Made by a program: the position numbers and the translations under genes
DNA from: Nesterenkonia halophila
Lineage (GTDB): Bacteria > Actinomycetota > Actinomycetes > Actinomycetales > Micrococcaceae
Reading direction: 5' to 3'
NCBI RefSeq assembly: GCF_009467795.1
Contig: NZ_WIAX01000013.1
Location: forward strand, 124,001-188,000
DNA length: 64,000 nucleotides
Notes under the pieces: generated by a model
The model's database searches: none
Seen by the model: only the letters and a program-made list of their open reading frames with translations
What the model was told of the DNA's origin: nothing
Shown: piece by piece, positions 17,263-26,519 of the stretch
Layout: each line of letters opens with the position of its first letter
Numbering within the stretch: the first letter of the stretch is position 1

Positions 17263-17667
17263 TCAGCCCTGGTCGGCGTCGTCCTTCATCCGGATGATCT
17301 GGATGAGGTTGCCGCAGGTGTCGTCGAAGACCGCCAGCACGGCGGGCCCGATGTCCACCGGCTCCTGAGTGAAGCGCACACCGAGGCCGGCCAGCCGCTC
17401 ATGCTCGGCGGCGACGTCGTCGACGCTGAACTGGGTCAGCGGGACGCCGTCGGCGTACAGGGCCTCCTTGAAGGGCTTCGCCGCCGGGTGGGCGTCGGGT
17501 TCGAGCAGCAGCTCGGTGCCCTCAGGGTCCTCGGGCGAGACGACGGTCAGCCAGCGGAACTCGCCGGCGGGGACGTCCACCTTGGTGCGGAAGCCGAGCG
17601 TCTCGGTGTAGAAGGCATGGGCCTTCTCCTGGTCGTCGACGTACACGCTGGCGATGGTGATCCTCAT
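17263..17667 (-). CDS. VOC-superfamily (glyoxalase-like) protein
   Basis: The protein has 134 residues, with GGGAGGAG upstream of the ATG. Paired beta-alpha-beta-beta-beta units are seen: ITIASVYVDDQEKAHAFYTE then TLGFRTKVDV, ELLLEPDAHP, VDDVAAEHERLAGLGVRFTQ and FDDTCGNLIQIIRM. This is the single-domain glyoxalase/bleomycin-resistance/dioxygenase fold. The metal-ligand pattern does not reveal the substrate. It is separated from the neighbouring ABC transporter genes and has no obvious functional link to them. Confidence 0.88.
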   Translation of the reverse strand: MRITIASVYVDDQEKAHAFYTETLGFRTKVDVPAGEFRWLTVVSPEDPEGTELLLEPDAHPAAKPFKEALYADGVPLTQFSVDDVAAEHERLAGLGVRFTQEPVDIGPAVLAVFDDTCGNLIQIIRMKDDADQG

Positions 17668-17772
17668 GCGTGCTCCTCCCCTGCCGACGGCGGCATGATC
17701 GTCATGGCCCGCCCCGGCCGGGCGGCCCTCGACCCCGAGCCTAGCGGCAGAGGGCGCGGCGCCGTCACGCCG

Positions 17773-18729
17773 TCACCCCTTCACGCCGCCGGCGGCGGCG
17801 AAGCCGGTGCCCAGGCTCCGCCCCATGAACAGGTAGAGCACCACCACCGGCAGCGAGTAGAAGATCGAGAACGCCGCCAGCTGCCCGTAGGCCACCTGCC
17901 CGTACTGCGAGGAGAAGGTGTAGAGCGTGACGGCCGCCGGCAGCTTCTCCGGACTGAGGAGCAGCATGAACGGGACGAAGAAATTGCCCCACATCATCAC
18001 AAAGGTGAAGATCGTCGCCACGGACAGCCCCGATCGCATCAGCGGCATGACGACCGACCACAGAGCCCGGTAGATGCCGGCGCCCTCGGTCCAGGCGCAC
18101 TGCTCGATCTCCATCGGCACCGCATCCATGAATCCCTTGGTCAGGAAGATCGCGTACGGCAGCGAGGAGGCGCCGAGGAAGAGGATCGCCCCGAGCATCG
18201 AGTCGACCAGGTTGACCTGCACGAACAGCGAGTACACCGGGATCATCACCGCGGTGATCGGCAGCCCTGTGGAGAAGATGACGGTCAGCAGCAGCGGACG
18301 CTTGCCGGTGAACCGGTACCGCGACATCGGGTAGGCGCAGAGCACCGCCGCAGTCATGGTCACCAGCGTCGCCCCGCCGCAGAGCAGCAGCGAGTTCGCC
18401 AGTGGCCGGAAGGTCGTCTCCGCGTTCCAGATCGCCCGGAAGTTGCCCAGGCTCCAGTCGTCGGGCCAGGCCACCGAGAGCGTGGCCTCGGTGTTGAACG
18501 AGGCCAGCACCACCCAGAGCAGCGGGACCAAGAAGATCGCGCCGATGAGCACCATCGTCGCCGAGGCCGCCGCGTCGGCCAGGCGACGGCGCGGCCCCCG
18601 GCCGCCGGCGAGGCGCCCCGCGCCGGAGGCTCCGACGTCGCGGACTCTCCGGCCGGCGCCCCCGGAGGCGCCGGCGCCGCCCTCCTCGGCGGCGGTCGTG
18701 GCGGAGCGGGTCTCGGCGGCGGACGTCAT
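17773..18729 (-). CDS. Carbohydrate ABC transporter permease (MalG/CUT1 type)
   Basis: The protein has 318 residues. About 40 N-terminal residues are Ala/Gly/Arg-rich and cytoplasmic. Six membrane segments follow, starting at MVLIGAIFLVPLLWVVLASF. The EAA loop that docks on the ATPase reads EQCAWTEGAGIYRALWSVVM. It is the inner-membrane half-channel of a sugar importer. Its start overlaps the stop of the upstream permease gene (ATGA). The position beside a GH38 mannosidase and matching operators suggests uptake of mannosides. No ATPase gene is nearby, so a shared MsiK-type ATPase is expected elsewhere. Confidence 0.93.
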   Translation of the reverse strand: MTSAAETRSATTAAEEGGAGASGGAGRRVRDVGASGAGRLAGGRGPRRRLADAAASATMVLIGAIFLVPLLWVVLASFNTEATLSVAWPDDWSLGNFRAIWNAETTFRPLANSLLLCGGATLVTMTAAVLCAYPMSRYRFTGKRPLLLTVIFSTGLPITAVMIPVYSLFVQVNLVDSMLGAILFLGASSLPYAIFLTKGFMDAVPMEIEQCAWTEGAGIYRALWSVVMPLMRSGLSVATIFTFVMMWGNFFVPFMLLLSPEKLPAAVTLYTFSSQYGQVAYGQLAAFSIFYSLPVVVLYLFMGRSLGTGFAAAGGVKG

Positions 18730-19709
18730 CGCTTCTCCTCCTCGGGGAGCAGGCGCAGGTAGGCGAGCGAGGCGACCGCCCCGATCAGCAGGAGCAGCAG
18801 GGCCACGGCGGTGCCGTAGCCGAGCTGGCCGTAGGAGAACGCCTGCTCATACATGTAGAGCGGCAGCGTCTGGCTCTGCCGGGCCGGGCCGCCGCCAGTC
18901 ATGATGAAGATCAACCCGAAGACCGACAGCGTCTGCAGCGTGATCAGCATCAGATTCGTCGCGATCGCCGGACGCAGCAACGGCACGGTCACCGACCAGA
19001 TGCGGCGCAGCGGCCCCGCGCCGTCGACGGCGGCGGATTCATGGATGTCGGAATCGATTCCGCTCAGCGCCGCGGAGTAGACCAGCATGGAGAACGCCGA
19101 GCCGCGCCAGACGTTGGCGAAGGCCACGGCGATGATCGGCACGGTGTAGAGCAGATCCTGCGTGGGCAGGCCCAGCGTGGAGAGGATCGCGTTGAGGCTG
19201 CCGTCGCCGGCGAAGAAGGTGTAGAGCAGATAGCCGGCGACCACCTCCGGCAGGATCCAGGCGGCCACGACGACTGCGGTCACAACGAAGGTCACGCCCC
19301 GATGGGCGCGCTCCATGAGGATCGCCAGCAGCAGACCCATGAGGTTCTGCCCGATCACCGCCGAGACGACGGTGAAGACGATCGTCAGTCCCGCCGAGTT
19401 CCAGAAGGCGGGATCGGTGAGCGCGTCGGTGAAGTTCTCGACGCCGACGACCGACGTGTCGGCCGCGCCCTCGCCGCGAATCGCGGAGTCCGTGAAGGCC
19501 AGGTACAGCGAGTAGAGGATCGGCCCGGCCATGAAGAGCAACAGCAGGACCGCCGCCGGGATCATCGGCACCGCGCGAGCGAGGGTCAGTCGGTCGCCCA
19601 GCACGGTGCCGGCGCGCCGTCGACGACCGCGGGACTGCGGGGAAGACGGCGACGGCGCAGTCGCGGCGGGCTCGGACCGGCGCGTGGCGGGGGCCGCGGG
19701 GGTGCTCAT
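18726..19709 (-). CDS. Carbohydrate ABC transporter permease (MalF/CUT1 type)
   Basis: The protein has 327 residues, with a charged, low-complexity N-terminal tail of about 45 residues. Membrane segments begin at VPMIPAAVLLLLFMAGPILY. The EAA loop is HESAAVDGAGPLRRIWSVTV. It partners the MalG-type permease downstream and the binding lipoprotein upstream. Both junctions are 4-base ATGA overlaps, so the three proteins are made from one mRNA. The short periplasmic regions match two-permease CUT1 systems for oligosaccharides. Confidence 0.93.
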   Translation of the reverse strand: MSTPAAPATRRSEPAATAPSPSSPQSRGRRRRAGTVLGDRLTLARAVPMIPAAVLLLLFMAGPILYSLYLAFTDSAIRGEGAADTSVVGVENFTDALTDPAFWNSAGLTIVFTVVSAVIGQNLMGLLLAILMERAHRGVTFVVTAVVVAAWILPEVVAGYLLYTFFAGDGSLNAILSTLGLPTQDLLYTVPIIAVAFANVWRGSAFSMLVYSAALSGIDSDIHESAAVDGAGPLRRIWSVTVPLLRPAIATNLMLITLQTLSVFGLIFIMTGGGPARQSQTLPLYMYEQAFSYGQLGYGTAVALLLLLIGAVASLAYLRLLPEEEKR

Positions 19710-21145
19710 GCCGATGCCTCCTGGACGTTCTCCGGACCGACGATCTCGATGACCGCGGCGTCGTAGCCGGCGGCCGCCTGCTCGGGGGTCGCCGATCCGG
19801 TCATCACCTGCTCCATCGCGCCCTGGATGGCCGAGGAGATCTCGGGGTACGGGGCCAGCGCCGGCCGGTAGACCGCGCTGTCGAGCAGATCGGTGAAGAA
19901 GGCCGCCGTCGGCGAATGCTCGGCGTAGCGCGGGTCCTCGGCGATGTCGGAGCGGACGGTGATGTAGCCGTTGTCGACGGTGAAGTCGACCATCCGGTCG
20001 TGCTGGCAGAGCGTCTCAATGAAGGAGAACGCCGCCTTGGGATCGGTGGCGTGCCGCGGGATCGCCAAACACCAGCCGCCGGCCAGCGTCACCGAACCGT
20101 CCCCCTGCCCGCGCTGGGTGGGCATCTTCGCCAGTCCGAGCTTCTCCGACCACTCGGGCCAGGGACGGGTGCCGCCCTCGCCCCAGTTGGCCGAGACCCA
20201 GGAGCCGTCCAGCAGGATCCCGAGCTTCTGCTCGGGCAGCAGCTCGGTGTAGATTGTCTCGCCGATGTTGGGGTCGAGGTTGTCCGCGAGGCTCAGCGTG
20301 AGTTCCTCCTCGAAGACCGTCTGCACGAAGTTCAGCGCGTCGACGAAGCCGCGGGACCCGATGATCCACCGACCGGTTTCGCTGTCGTGGAGGGTGTCGC
20401 CGGTGCCGTAGAAGAGCATCTCGAAGCCCTGCATGGAGGCCTTCTCCCCCTGCGCCTTGCCGGAGAAGATGAACAGCGGAGCGACCTCGGGGACCTCCTG
20501 CTTGATGGTGCGGGCGGCGTCCAGCAGCTCGTCCCAGGTCCGCGGCGCCCAGTCCTCGGCGAGTCCCGCAGCGGAGAGAACCTCCTTGTTGAACCACAGC
20601 GCCCGGGTGTCGGTGTGGGTGGGCACCGCGTAGGTGCGCCCGTCGTCGCCCTTCACCGCCTCACGCGACGCTCGGGCAATCCGCGGCCAGTGCTCCCAGT
20701 CCGCGACGAACTCATCGATCGGCTGCAGGTAACCGGCTTCGACGTCGGAGAGCAGGATGAAGGTGTCCTCGTAGACGTCGTCCGGAGAGGTCCGCGGCGA
20801 AGCCATCAGCAACTCGTTCTTGGTGAAGTAGTCGTTCTCCGAGGCCACGATCGGCACCAGCTCGACCGTCTGGTCCGGGTGCTCGGCGGTGTGCTGTTCG
20901 GCGGCCTCGGCGATCCAGTCCCGGATGCGGGTGCCCGAGCCGAACTGCTGGAAGGCGATCCGCACGACGCCGGGAGTGCGCCCGGAGCCGTCGCAGGCCG
21001 TCAACGCCGTCAGCGGTAGCACTGCCGCCGCTCCGCCGACCACGCGCAGGAAGCTGCGGCGGTCCAATCGTCCCGCCGCAGACGACGCACCGTCCGAAGC
21101 CGCATGATGCGGGGCGGCCGGCGCCCCGTGATCTGCCCTGCGCAC
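19706..21145 (-). CDS. Extracellular sugar-binding lipoprotein of the mannoside ABC importer
   Basis: The gene starts at a GTG (21145) with GGAGG six bases upstream, giving 479 residues. The signal combines a Tat motif (DRRSFLRVVGG) with a lipobox (LTAC), so it is a folded, lipid-anchored surface protein. The mature part is a cluster 1 solute-binding fold (VRIAFQQFGSGTRIRDWIAE, MASPRTSPDDVYEDTFIL, WAPRTWDELLDAARTIKQ, LAGGWCLAIP). It is first in a three-gene importer operon. Its promoter carries a GACAGCGCTGTC operator in the spacer, shared with the divergent alpha-mannosidase gene; substrate is therefore probably alpha-mannosides. Confidence 0.92.
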   Translation of the reverse strand: MRRADHGAPAAPHHAASDGASSAAGRLDRRSFLRVVGGAAAVLPLTALTACDGSGRTPGVVRIAFQQFGSGTRIRDWIAEAAEQHTAEHPDQTVELVPIVASENDYFTKNELLMASPRTSPDDVYEDTFILLSDVEAGYLQPIDEFVADWEHWPRIARASREAVKGDDGRTYAVPTHTDTRALWFNKEVLSAAGLAEDWAPRTWDELLDAARTIKQEVPEVAPLFIFSGKAQGEKASMQGFEMLFYGTGDTLHDSETGRWIIGSRGFVDALNFVQTVFEEELTLSLADNLDPNIGETIYTELLPEQKLGILLDGSWVSANWGEGGTRPWPEWSEKLGLAKMPTQRGQGDGSVTLAGGWCLAIPRHATDPKAAFSFIETLCQHDRMVDFTVDNGYITVRSDIAEDPRYAEHSPTAAFFTDLLDSAVYRPALAPYPEISSAIQGAMEQVMTGSATPEQAAAGYDAAVIEIVGPENVQEASA

Positions 21146-21184
21146 TGACGACCTCCGTCATCGAGAAGCCTCCGAAGTGTGTCA

Positions 21185-21213
21185 AGAATCACAGGACAGC
21201 GCTGTCATGTCAA
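21185..21213 (-). promoter_or_regulatory. Promoter and LacI operator of the mannoside importer operon
   Basis: On the minus strand TTGACA (21213-21208), exactly 17 bases, then GATTCT (21190-21185). The spacer contains the perfect 12-bp palindrome GACAGCGCTGTC (21195-21206, within TGACAGCGCTGTCC). A repressor bound there would occlude RNA polymerase. The same operator and the same -35/-10 hexamers recur before the alpha-mannosidase gene. Confidence 0.75.
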
Positions 21214-21295
21214 TGGGATCCTCGGCGGCGATCCCTACCCGTCGAACAGCCGCTCCGCCCGGCCGGCCGCCTCGCGGGCGATCGGCGCCGTGCAT

Positions 21296-21334
21296 CCGGA
21301 GGGCGGGCCGCGGGATCGACCGCGGCGGCTCCGG
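21296..21334 (-). terminator. Hairpin after the LacI regulator gene
   Basis: CCGGAG and CCGCGG pair with CCGCGG and CTCCGG around the loop GATCGA, with a small internal mismatch. It lies 9 bases past the regulator stop and upstream of the importer promoter, so it should insulate the two. Confidence 0.55.
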
Positions 21335-21342
21335 CCTAGGGC

Positions 21343-22347
21343 TCAGTCGCGGATCCGACGGACCTCCACCGGTACGGTGACCTCCTCGGGATCGCGATGC
21401 CGGCCGGCGGCGCGGGAGACCAGAAGCCGCGCCGCGATGCGGCCGACCTCAGCCTTGTCGTAGGAGAGCAGCGTGACCGGCTGGGTGACGAACTGCGCCT
21501 CGGGCAGGTCGTCGAAGCCGACCACGTGCACTGACGAGACATCCTCACCGGCGCGGCCCGCAGCCCGCAGCGCGGTGAGCGCACCCAGGCAGAGCAGATT
21601 GTTGGTCGCGAAGATCGCCGTCGGTGGCTCGACGGCGTCCAGCAGCGCACGCACAGCCATCGCGGCGTCTTCGGCGGTGCGCATCCCGAAGCGGATCAGC
21701 CGCTCGTCGATCGGCGCCCCGGCCTCGCGGTAGGCCTGTCGATACCCGTCATGGCGCCGTCGGATGTTGTAGATGTACTCCAGGTCCCCGAGGAAGGCGA
21801 TCCTCCGGTGCCCGACGGCCAGCAGCTCGGCGACCGCGGCGCGGGTGCTGCCGACGTCGTCGGGGGCCACGGAATCGGCGTCGATCCCGTCGATCGCCCG
21901 ATGGGCGAGCACCATCGACATCCGCTCGGCCGCCTCGGCCAGATGCTGGTGGACGTCGCCGGAGGGCACGACGACGAGGCTGTCGACACCGCGTTCGTGG
22001 AACTCCTCGACCATCCGCCGCTCGACCTCGGCGTCCTCGTCGGTGGAGGCGATCAGCAGCGAGGTCCCCTCCTCGCGCAGGACCTGCTCGACACCGCGCG
22101 CCAGCGCGACCACATGGGGATTCTCCAACGTGGTCAGCAGCAGCCCGGCCATGCGGAAGTGCCGGCCACGGGCGAGCGTGCGGGCGGCGTGGTCCGGACG
22201 GAAACCGAGGTCCCGGACAGCGCGCTCGACACGCTCGGCAGTGGCGGGAGCGACGTACCGCTCGCCGTTGACCACGCGGGAGACCGTCTTGGCGCTCACC
22301 CCCGCGGCCTCGGCCACGTCCTGCAGCGTCACTTGTCGGACGGCCAC
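21343..22347 (-). CDS. LacI-family transcriptional regulator of the mannoside locus
   Basis: The start is set at the GTG at 22347, preceded by AAAGGGG, because the LacI helix-turn-helix begins directly after it (VTLQDVAEAAGVSAKTVSRV, then RAVRDLGFRPDHAARTLARG). The protein has 334 residues, the family norm. The effector domain follows (RMAGLLLTTLENPHVVAL, VAPDDVGSTRAAVAELLAVG, AIFATNNLLCLGAL, VVGFDDLPEAQFVTQPVTL). It lies between the importer operon and the divergent GH38 gene. The operator GACAGCGCTGTC before both is its likely target, so it would repress the locus until a mannoside-derived inducer binds. Confidence 0.9.
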   Translation of the reverse strand: MAVRQVTLQDVAEAAGVSAKTVSRVVNGERYVAPATAERVERAVRDLGFRPDHAARTLARGRHFRMAGLLLTTLENPHVVALARGVEQVLREEGTSLLIASTDEDAEVERRMVEEFHERGVDSLVVVPSGDVHQHLAEAAERMSMVLAHRAIDGIDADSVAPDDVGSTRAAVAELLAVGHRRIAFLGDLEYIYNIRRRHDGYRQAYREAGAPIDERLIRFGMRTAEDAAMAVRALLDAVEPPTAIFATNNLLCLGALTALRAAGRAGEDVSSVHVVGFDDLPEAQFVTQPVTLLSYDKAEVGRIAARLLVSRAAGRHRDPEEVTVPVEVRRIRD

Positions 22348-22406
22348 GGGATCAGCACCCCTTTCCACATGGTCGATCGGGCGGACTCCTCCCCGATCGC
22401 GTGATA

Positions 22407-22454
22407 TTGACAACAACGTGAGCTGCTTGATTCTATCTGGCAGACAGCGCTGTC
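22407..22454 (+). promoter_or_regulatory. Promoter and LacI operator of the alpha-mannosidase gene
   Basis: TTGACA (22407-22412), a 16-base spacer and GATTCT (22429-22434) are followed by GACAGCGCTGTC (22443-22454), which covers the expected transcription start. A half-copy, ACAGCGCTG, follows at once. The operator is identical to the one before the importer operon but placed downstream of the -10, a roadblock rather than an occlusion position. Confidence 0.7.
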
Positions 22455-22498
22455 ATACAGCGCTGGTCCGCCCATCCGTCGACCGGTCGAGGTCCTCC

Positions 22499-25400
22499 AT
22501 GCATGATTCCGCCGCCCTGACCACCGCCCGCGCCGCTCGCGCCCTCCGCGAGCGCATCCGGCCGGCCGTCCACGCCGAGGCGATCCCCTTCGACGTCGGC
22601 GCCCACGAGCTGCCGGGCGAGCCGATCTCCCCGGAGGAGGGCGTGGCCCTCGACCATGCTGCGCACCGGATCGGCTCGGCCTGGGGCCCGGCCTGGGGCA
22701 CCACGTGGTTCCGGCTGACCGCGCAGATTCCCGAGGCCTGGGCCGGCCGGCAGGTGGAGGCGGTGATCGATCTGGGCTTCGACCCCGACCGCGTGGGATT
22801 CCAGGCCGAGGCGCTGGCGCATCGGCCCGACGGGACCCCGGTGAAGGCGGTGAACCCGCAGAACCGCCACGTGCCGGTGGCCGCCGAGGCCGCCGGCGGC
22901 GAGGAGGTCGAGCTGCATCTGGAGGCGGCCTCCAATCCGCTGATCCTCGGCGACGCCGGCTTCCTGCCCACCGACCGCGGAGACGTCCGCACCGCCTCGC
23001 GCGAGCCGCTCTACGTCACCCGGCGGATGGACCTGGCGGTCTTCGAGCCGGAGGTCCACGAGCTGGCCCTGGACGTCGAGGTGCTGCTGCAGCTGGTCGA
23101 GCAGCTCGTCGAGGGCCCGCGGCGCGGGCGGATCCTGCAGGCCCTCGACGACGCGATGGACGCCCTGGACCTGCAGGACGTGGCCTCCTCGGCGACGGCC
23201 GCCCGCGCACCGCTGGCCAAGGTCCTCTCCTCCCCCGCCGGCGCCAGCGCCCACACGATCTCAGCCGTCGGCCACGCGCACATCGACTCCGCCTGGCTCT
23301 GGCCCGTGCGCGAGACGATCCGCAAGGTCGCCCGGACGACGACGTCGATGACCGAGCTCGTCGATTCCACCGACGACTTCGTCTACGGGATGTCCTCGGC
23401 CCAGCAGTACGCCTGGATCAAGGAGCACCGGCCGAAGGTCTGGGAGCGCATCCGGCAGGCGGTGGCCGCGGGCCGCTTCCTGCCGCTGGGCGGCATGTGG
23501 GTCGAGTCCGACGTCGTCATGCCCCACGGCGAGGCGATCGTCCGGCAGTTCTCCCAGGGCCAGCGGTTCTTCGAGCGCGAGTTCGGCCTGCGCAGCCACG
23601 GCGTCTGGCTGCCCGACTCCTTCGGCTACTCGCCGGCGCTGCCCCAGCTGATCCGGCGGGCCGGCTTCGACTGGTTCTTCACGCAGAAGATCTCCTGGAA
23701 CCAGATCAACGAGTTCCCGCACCACACCTTCCTCTGGGAGGGCATCGACGGCTCGCGGATCTTCAGCCACTTCCCGCCGATGGACACCTACAACGCCGAG
23801 ATCACCGGCGAGGAGCTCGCCCGGGCCTCGCGCCGATTCGGCGAGTCGCGGCGGGCGGGCGGTTCCCTCGCCCCGGTCGGCCACGGCGACGGCGGCGGCG
23901 GGACCACCCGCGAGATGGTCGGCCGCGCCGCGCGCACCGCAGACCTCGAGGGCAGCCCGACGGTCCGCTGGGAGCACCCGGACACCTTCTTCGCCCGCAC
24001 CCGTGAGGAGCTGACCGACCCGCCGGTCTGGGTCGGCGAGCTCTACCTGGAGCTGCACCGGGCGACGCTGACCAGCCAGCACCGGACCAAGCAGGGCAAC
24101 CGCCGCGGCGAGCATCTGCTGCTCGAGGCCGAGCTCTGGGCGACGACGGCGGCGCTGCGCAGCGGTGCGCAGTATCCGCACGACGAGCTCGACGCGCTCT
24201 GGCAGCGACTGCTGCTGCACCAGTTCCACGACATCCTGCCCGGCACCTCGATCGCCTGGGTCCACCGCGAGGCCCAACAGGCCTACGCCGAGATCCATGC
24301 CGGCGCCGAGGCGATCATCGACCGCTCACTGCGCACGCTGGCCGGCGACGGCGACGTTGCCCTGCGCGCGAACCCCGCCCCGCATGCCCGCCGCGGCGTG
24401 CCCGCCCTGGGGGTCGCGCCGGCGGAGTCGACGCCGGCCCCGGAGGCGGTGCAGGTCCGCCGGGACGACGACGGCGGCGTCGAGCTGCGCAACGAGGTGA
24501 TCGCGGTGCGGGTCTCGCCGCGAGGCCATGTGGTCTCGGCGGTGGACCTCGCCTCCGGTCGCGAGGCCGTGGCACCGGGGCGCGAGGCCGGCGTGCTGCA
24601 GCTGCATCAGGACTTCCCGAACAAGTGGGACGCCTGGGACGTCGATCGCTTCTACCGCAACACCGTCGCCGACCTCGCGGACCTCGACGCCCTGGAGGTC
24701 GCCGCGGGCGAGGACGGCTCGGCGTCGGTGACCGTCCGGCGGTCCTTCTCCGCCTCGCGGGTCGAGCAGGTGATCACCCTGGCGCCGGCCTCGCGGACGC
24801 TGCGCTGGGACCAGACCACCGACTGGCACGAGACCGAGAAGTTCCTCAAGGTCGCCTTCCCGCTGGACGTCCGCGCCGAGCACACCGCCGCGGAGACGCA
24901 GTTCGGCCACGTCCTGCGACCCACGCACACCAACACCAGCTGGGAGGCGGCCCGTTTCGAGACCTCGATGCATCGGTTCGTGCTCGCCGAGGAGCCGGGC
25001 TTCGGCGTCGCGCTGGTGAACGACTCGGTCTACGGCTTCGACACCTCCCGCGAGGTCGACGACGACGCCGAGGTCACCACCACGTTGCGGCTCTCGCTGC
25101 TGCGCGCTCCCCGCTTCCCGGACCCGGAGACCGACCAGGGCGTGCAGACGCACTCCTTCGGGATGGTCGTCGGCGCCGATGCGACGTTCGCCGGCGTCGA
25201 GGGGCGGGCGATGAACACCCCGGAGCGCACGATCCGCGGGGCGTCCGGCGTCGAGCCACTGGTCAGCACCTCGGACGACGGTCTGGTGGTCACCGCGGCG
25301 AAGCTCGCCGACGACCGCTCGGGCGATCTGGTCGTGCGCGTCCACGAGGCGCTCGGCCGGCGGACGCGCGGCACGGTGAGCGTCCACGCCCCGGTGTCTG

Positions 25401-25525
25401 CGGCGCGAGAGGTGACTCTGACCGAGGACGAGCTGGCCGAGTCCGTCCTGGAGGTGGAGGACTCGGCCGTCGCGGTGCGGCTGAAGCCCTTCGAGGTGCG
25501 CACGCTGCGGTTCACTCCGGTCTGA
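22499..25525 (+). CDS. Alpha-mannosidase, glycoside hydrolase family 38
   Basis: The protein has 1008 residues from the ATG at 22499 (weak GAGG upstream). No signal peptide is present, so it acts in the cytoplasm on imported mannosides. The GH38 catalytic core is clear: zinc ligands in SAVGHAHIDSAWLWPVRETI, the nucleophile Asp in GVWLPDSFGYSPALPQLIRR, FTQKISWNQINEFP, GHGDGGGGTTREM and the zinc His region LLLHQFHDILPGTS. C-terminal beta domains follow (GVLQLHQDFPNKWDAWDVDR). It is divergent from the regulator and importer genes and shares their operator. Confidence 0.96.
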   Translation: MHDSAALTTARAARALRERIRPAVHAEAIPFDVGAHELPGEPISPEEGVALDHAAHRIGSAWGPAWGTTWFRLTAQIPEAWAGRQVEAVIDLGFDPDRVGFQAEALAHRPDGTPVKAVNPQNRHVPVAAEAAGGEEVELHLEAASNPLILGDAGFLPTDRGDVRTASREPLYVTRRMDLAVFEPEVHELALDVEVLLQLVEQLVEGPRRGRILQALDDAMDALDLQDVASSATAARAPLAKVLSSPAGASAHTISAVGHAHIDSAWLWPVRETIRKVARTTTSMTELVDSTDDFVYGMSSAQQYAWIKEHRPKVWERIRQAVAAGRFLPLGGMWVESDVVMPHGEAIVRQFSQGQRFFEREFGLRSHGVWLPDSFGYSPALPQLIRRAGFDWFFTQKISWNQINEFPHHTFLWEGIDGSRIFSHFPPMDTYNAEITGEELARASRRFGESRRAGGSLAPVGHGDGGGGTTREMVGRAARTADLEGSPTVRWEHPDTFFARTREELTDPPVWVGELYLELHRATLTSQHRTKQGNRRGEHLLLEAELWATTAALRSGAQYPHDELDALWQRLLLHQFHDILPGTSIAWVHREAQQAYAEIHAGAEAIIDRSLRTLAGDGDVALRANPAPHARRGVPALGVAPAESTPAPEAVQVRRDDDGGVELRNEVIAVRVSPRGHVVSAVDLASGREAVAPGREAGVLQLHQDFPNKWDAWDVDRFYRNTVADLADLDALEVAAGEDGSASVTVRRSFSASRVEQVITLAPASRTLRWDQTTDWHETEKFLKVAFPLDVRAEHTAAETQFGHVLRPTHTNTSWEAARFETSMHRFVLAEEPGFGVALVNDSVYGFDTSREVDDDAEVTTTLRLSLLRAPRFPDPETDQGVQTHSFGMVVGADATFAGVEGRAMNTPERTIRGASGVEPLVSTSDDGLVVTAAKLADDRSGDLVVRVHEALGRRTRGTVSVHAPVSAAREVTLTEDELAESVLEVEDSAVAVRLKPFEVRTLRFTPV

Positions 25526-25556
25526 GGCGCCGCGCCGGGTCGCCGCGCGCAGGCGC

Positions 25557-26519
25557 TCAGCCCAGCAGCCGCGCGGCGAAGCGCTCGATCGTGCGCACCG
25601 CCGCCTCGCCCTCCTGCGGACGGTTGAGGTGGCCGTGCCGCACCCCGGGCTCCATGGCGAGCTCGACGTCGACGCCGGCGGCGCACAGCGTCTCCGCATG
25701 GGCCTCGGCCGAGACGCGCAGCTCGTCGACCTCGCTGGTGACGATCGTCGTCGGCGGATGCCGGACCAGTTGCTCGGGCGTCGCCGTTCCGGGCACCGCC
25801 GCCAGCGGGGCCTCCTCGATCGGACCGCCCAGGTGGTTCTCGTACATCCGACGCACCGGGTCGGGGCCGAAGCGGTCGGCCTCGGGGTCGGCGTCGAGCA
25901 GCGCCCGCAGGCCCTCCGGCGTCGGCGGCTGGACGGCGTGCAGCGTGGGGTAGGCCAGCACCAGATGATGCGGCGGCTCGCCGCCGGAGAGCAGCCGGGA
26001 GACGGCGCCGCCGGCGGCGAGGTTCCCGCCGGCGCTCGCCCCGCCCAGGCTCACCGCGGCCGGATCGGCGCCGAGCCCCGGAGCCTGCTCGCGGGCCCAG
26101 TCGAGAGCGAAGGCAAGCTCCTCGCCGGGCACCGGGTGATGCACGCCGGCCCCTCGCTCCACCTGGCGCAGGTCCCCGGCGTCAAGCTCGCGGAACGGCG
26201 GGGCGAGCCGGTAGTCCACCGAGACCACCGCGACGCCGCGGACGGCCAGCGCCCGGGCGACCCAGTCGCCCTCGGCCATGTCCAGGCTCCCGTAGGCGAA
26301 GCCGCCGCCGTGGGCCCAGACCAGCAGCGGGCGCGGCGGCGTCGCCGCCTGCTCCGGCGACCCCGACGTCGGCTCCGCCGCGTGCTCCCCCGGACCGGCC
26401 GGGGCGGCCGCCCGGTAGGTGCGCACCGGCAGCGGCCCATGCGGCCCGTCGAGGATGCGGTCGACCGCCTCGACGGACTCGAGCACCGCCGTCGGCGTGC
26501 GGGGATCGGGGGTGCTCAT
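25557..26519 (-). CDS. Alpha/beta-hydrolase (hormone-sensitive-lipase-type esterase)
   Basis: The protein has 320 residues from the ATG at 26519, which overlaps the rhaI stop by one base (TGATG). Family IV esterase motifs are present: the oxyanion hole WAHGGGFAYGSLDMAEGDWV, the nucleophile elbow SLGGASAGGNLAAGG, and Asp and His near VTSEVDELR and GVRHGHLNRP. There is no signal peptide, so it is cytoplasmic. Translational coupling to rhaI suggests that it removes acyl (for example acetyl) groups from rhamnose-containing substrates; this is inference. A Pro/Ala-rich insert lies between residues 40 and 75. Confidence 0.9.
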   Translation of the reverse strand: MSTPDPRTPTAVLESVEAVDRILDGPHGPLPVRTYRAAAPAGPGEHAAEPTSGSPEQAATPPRPLLVWAHGGGFAYGSLDMAEGDWVARALAVRGVAVVSVDYRLAPPFRELDAGDLRQVERGAGVHHPVPGEELAFALDWAREQAPGLGADPAAVSLGGASAGGNLAAGGAVSRLLSGGEPPHHLVLAYPTLHAVQPPTPEGLRALLDADPEADRFGPDPVRRMYENHLGGPIEEAPLAAVPGTATPEQLVRHPPTTIVTSEVDELRVSAEAHAETLCAAGVDVELAMEPGVRHGHLNRPQEGEAAVRTIERFAARLLG

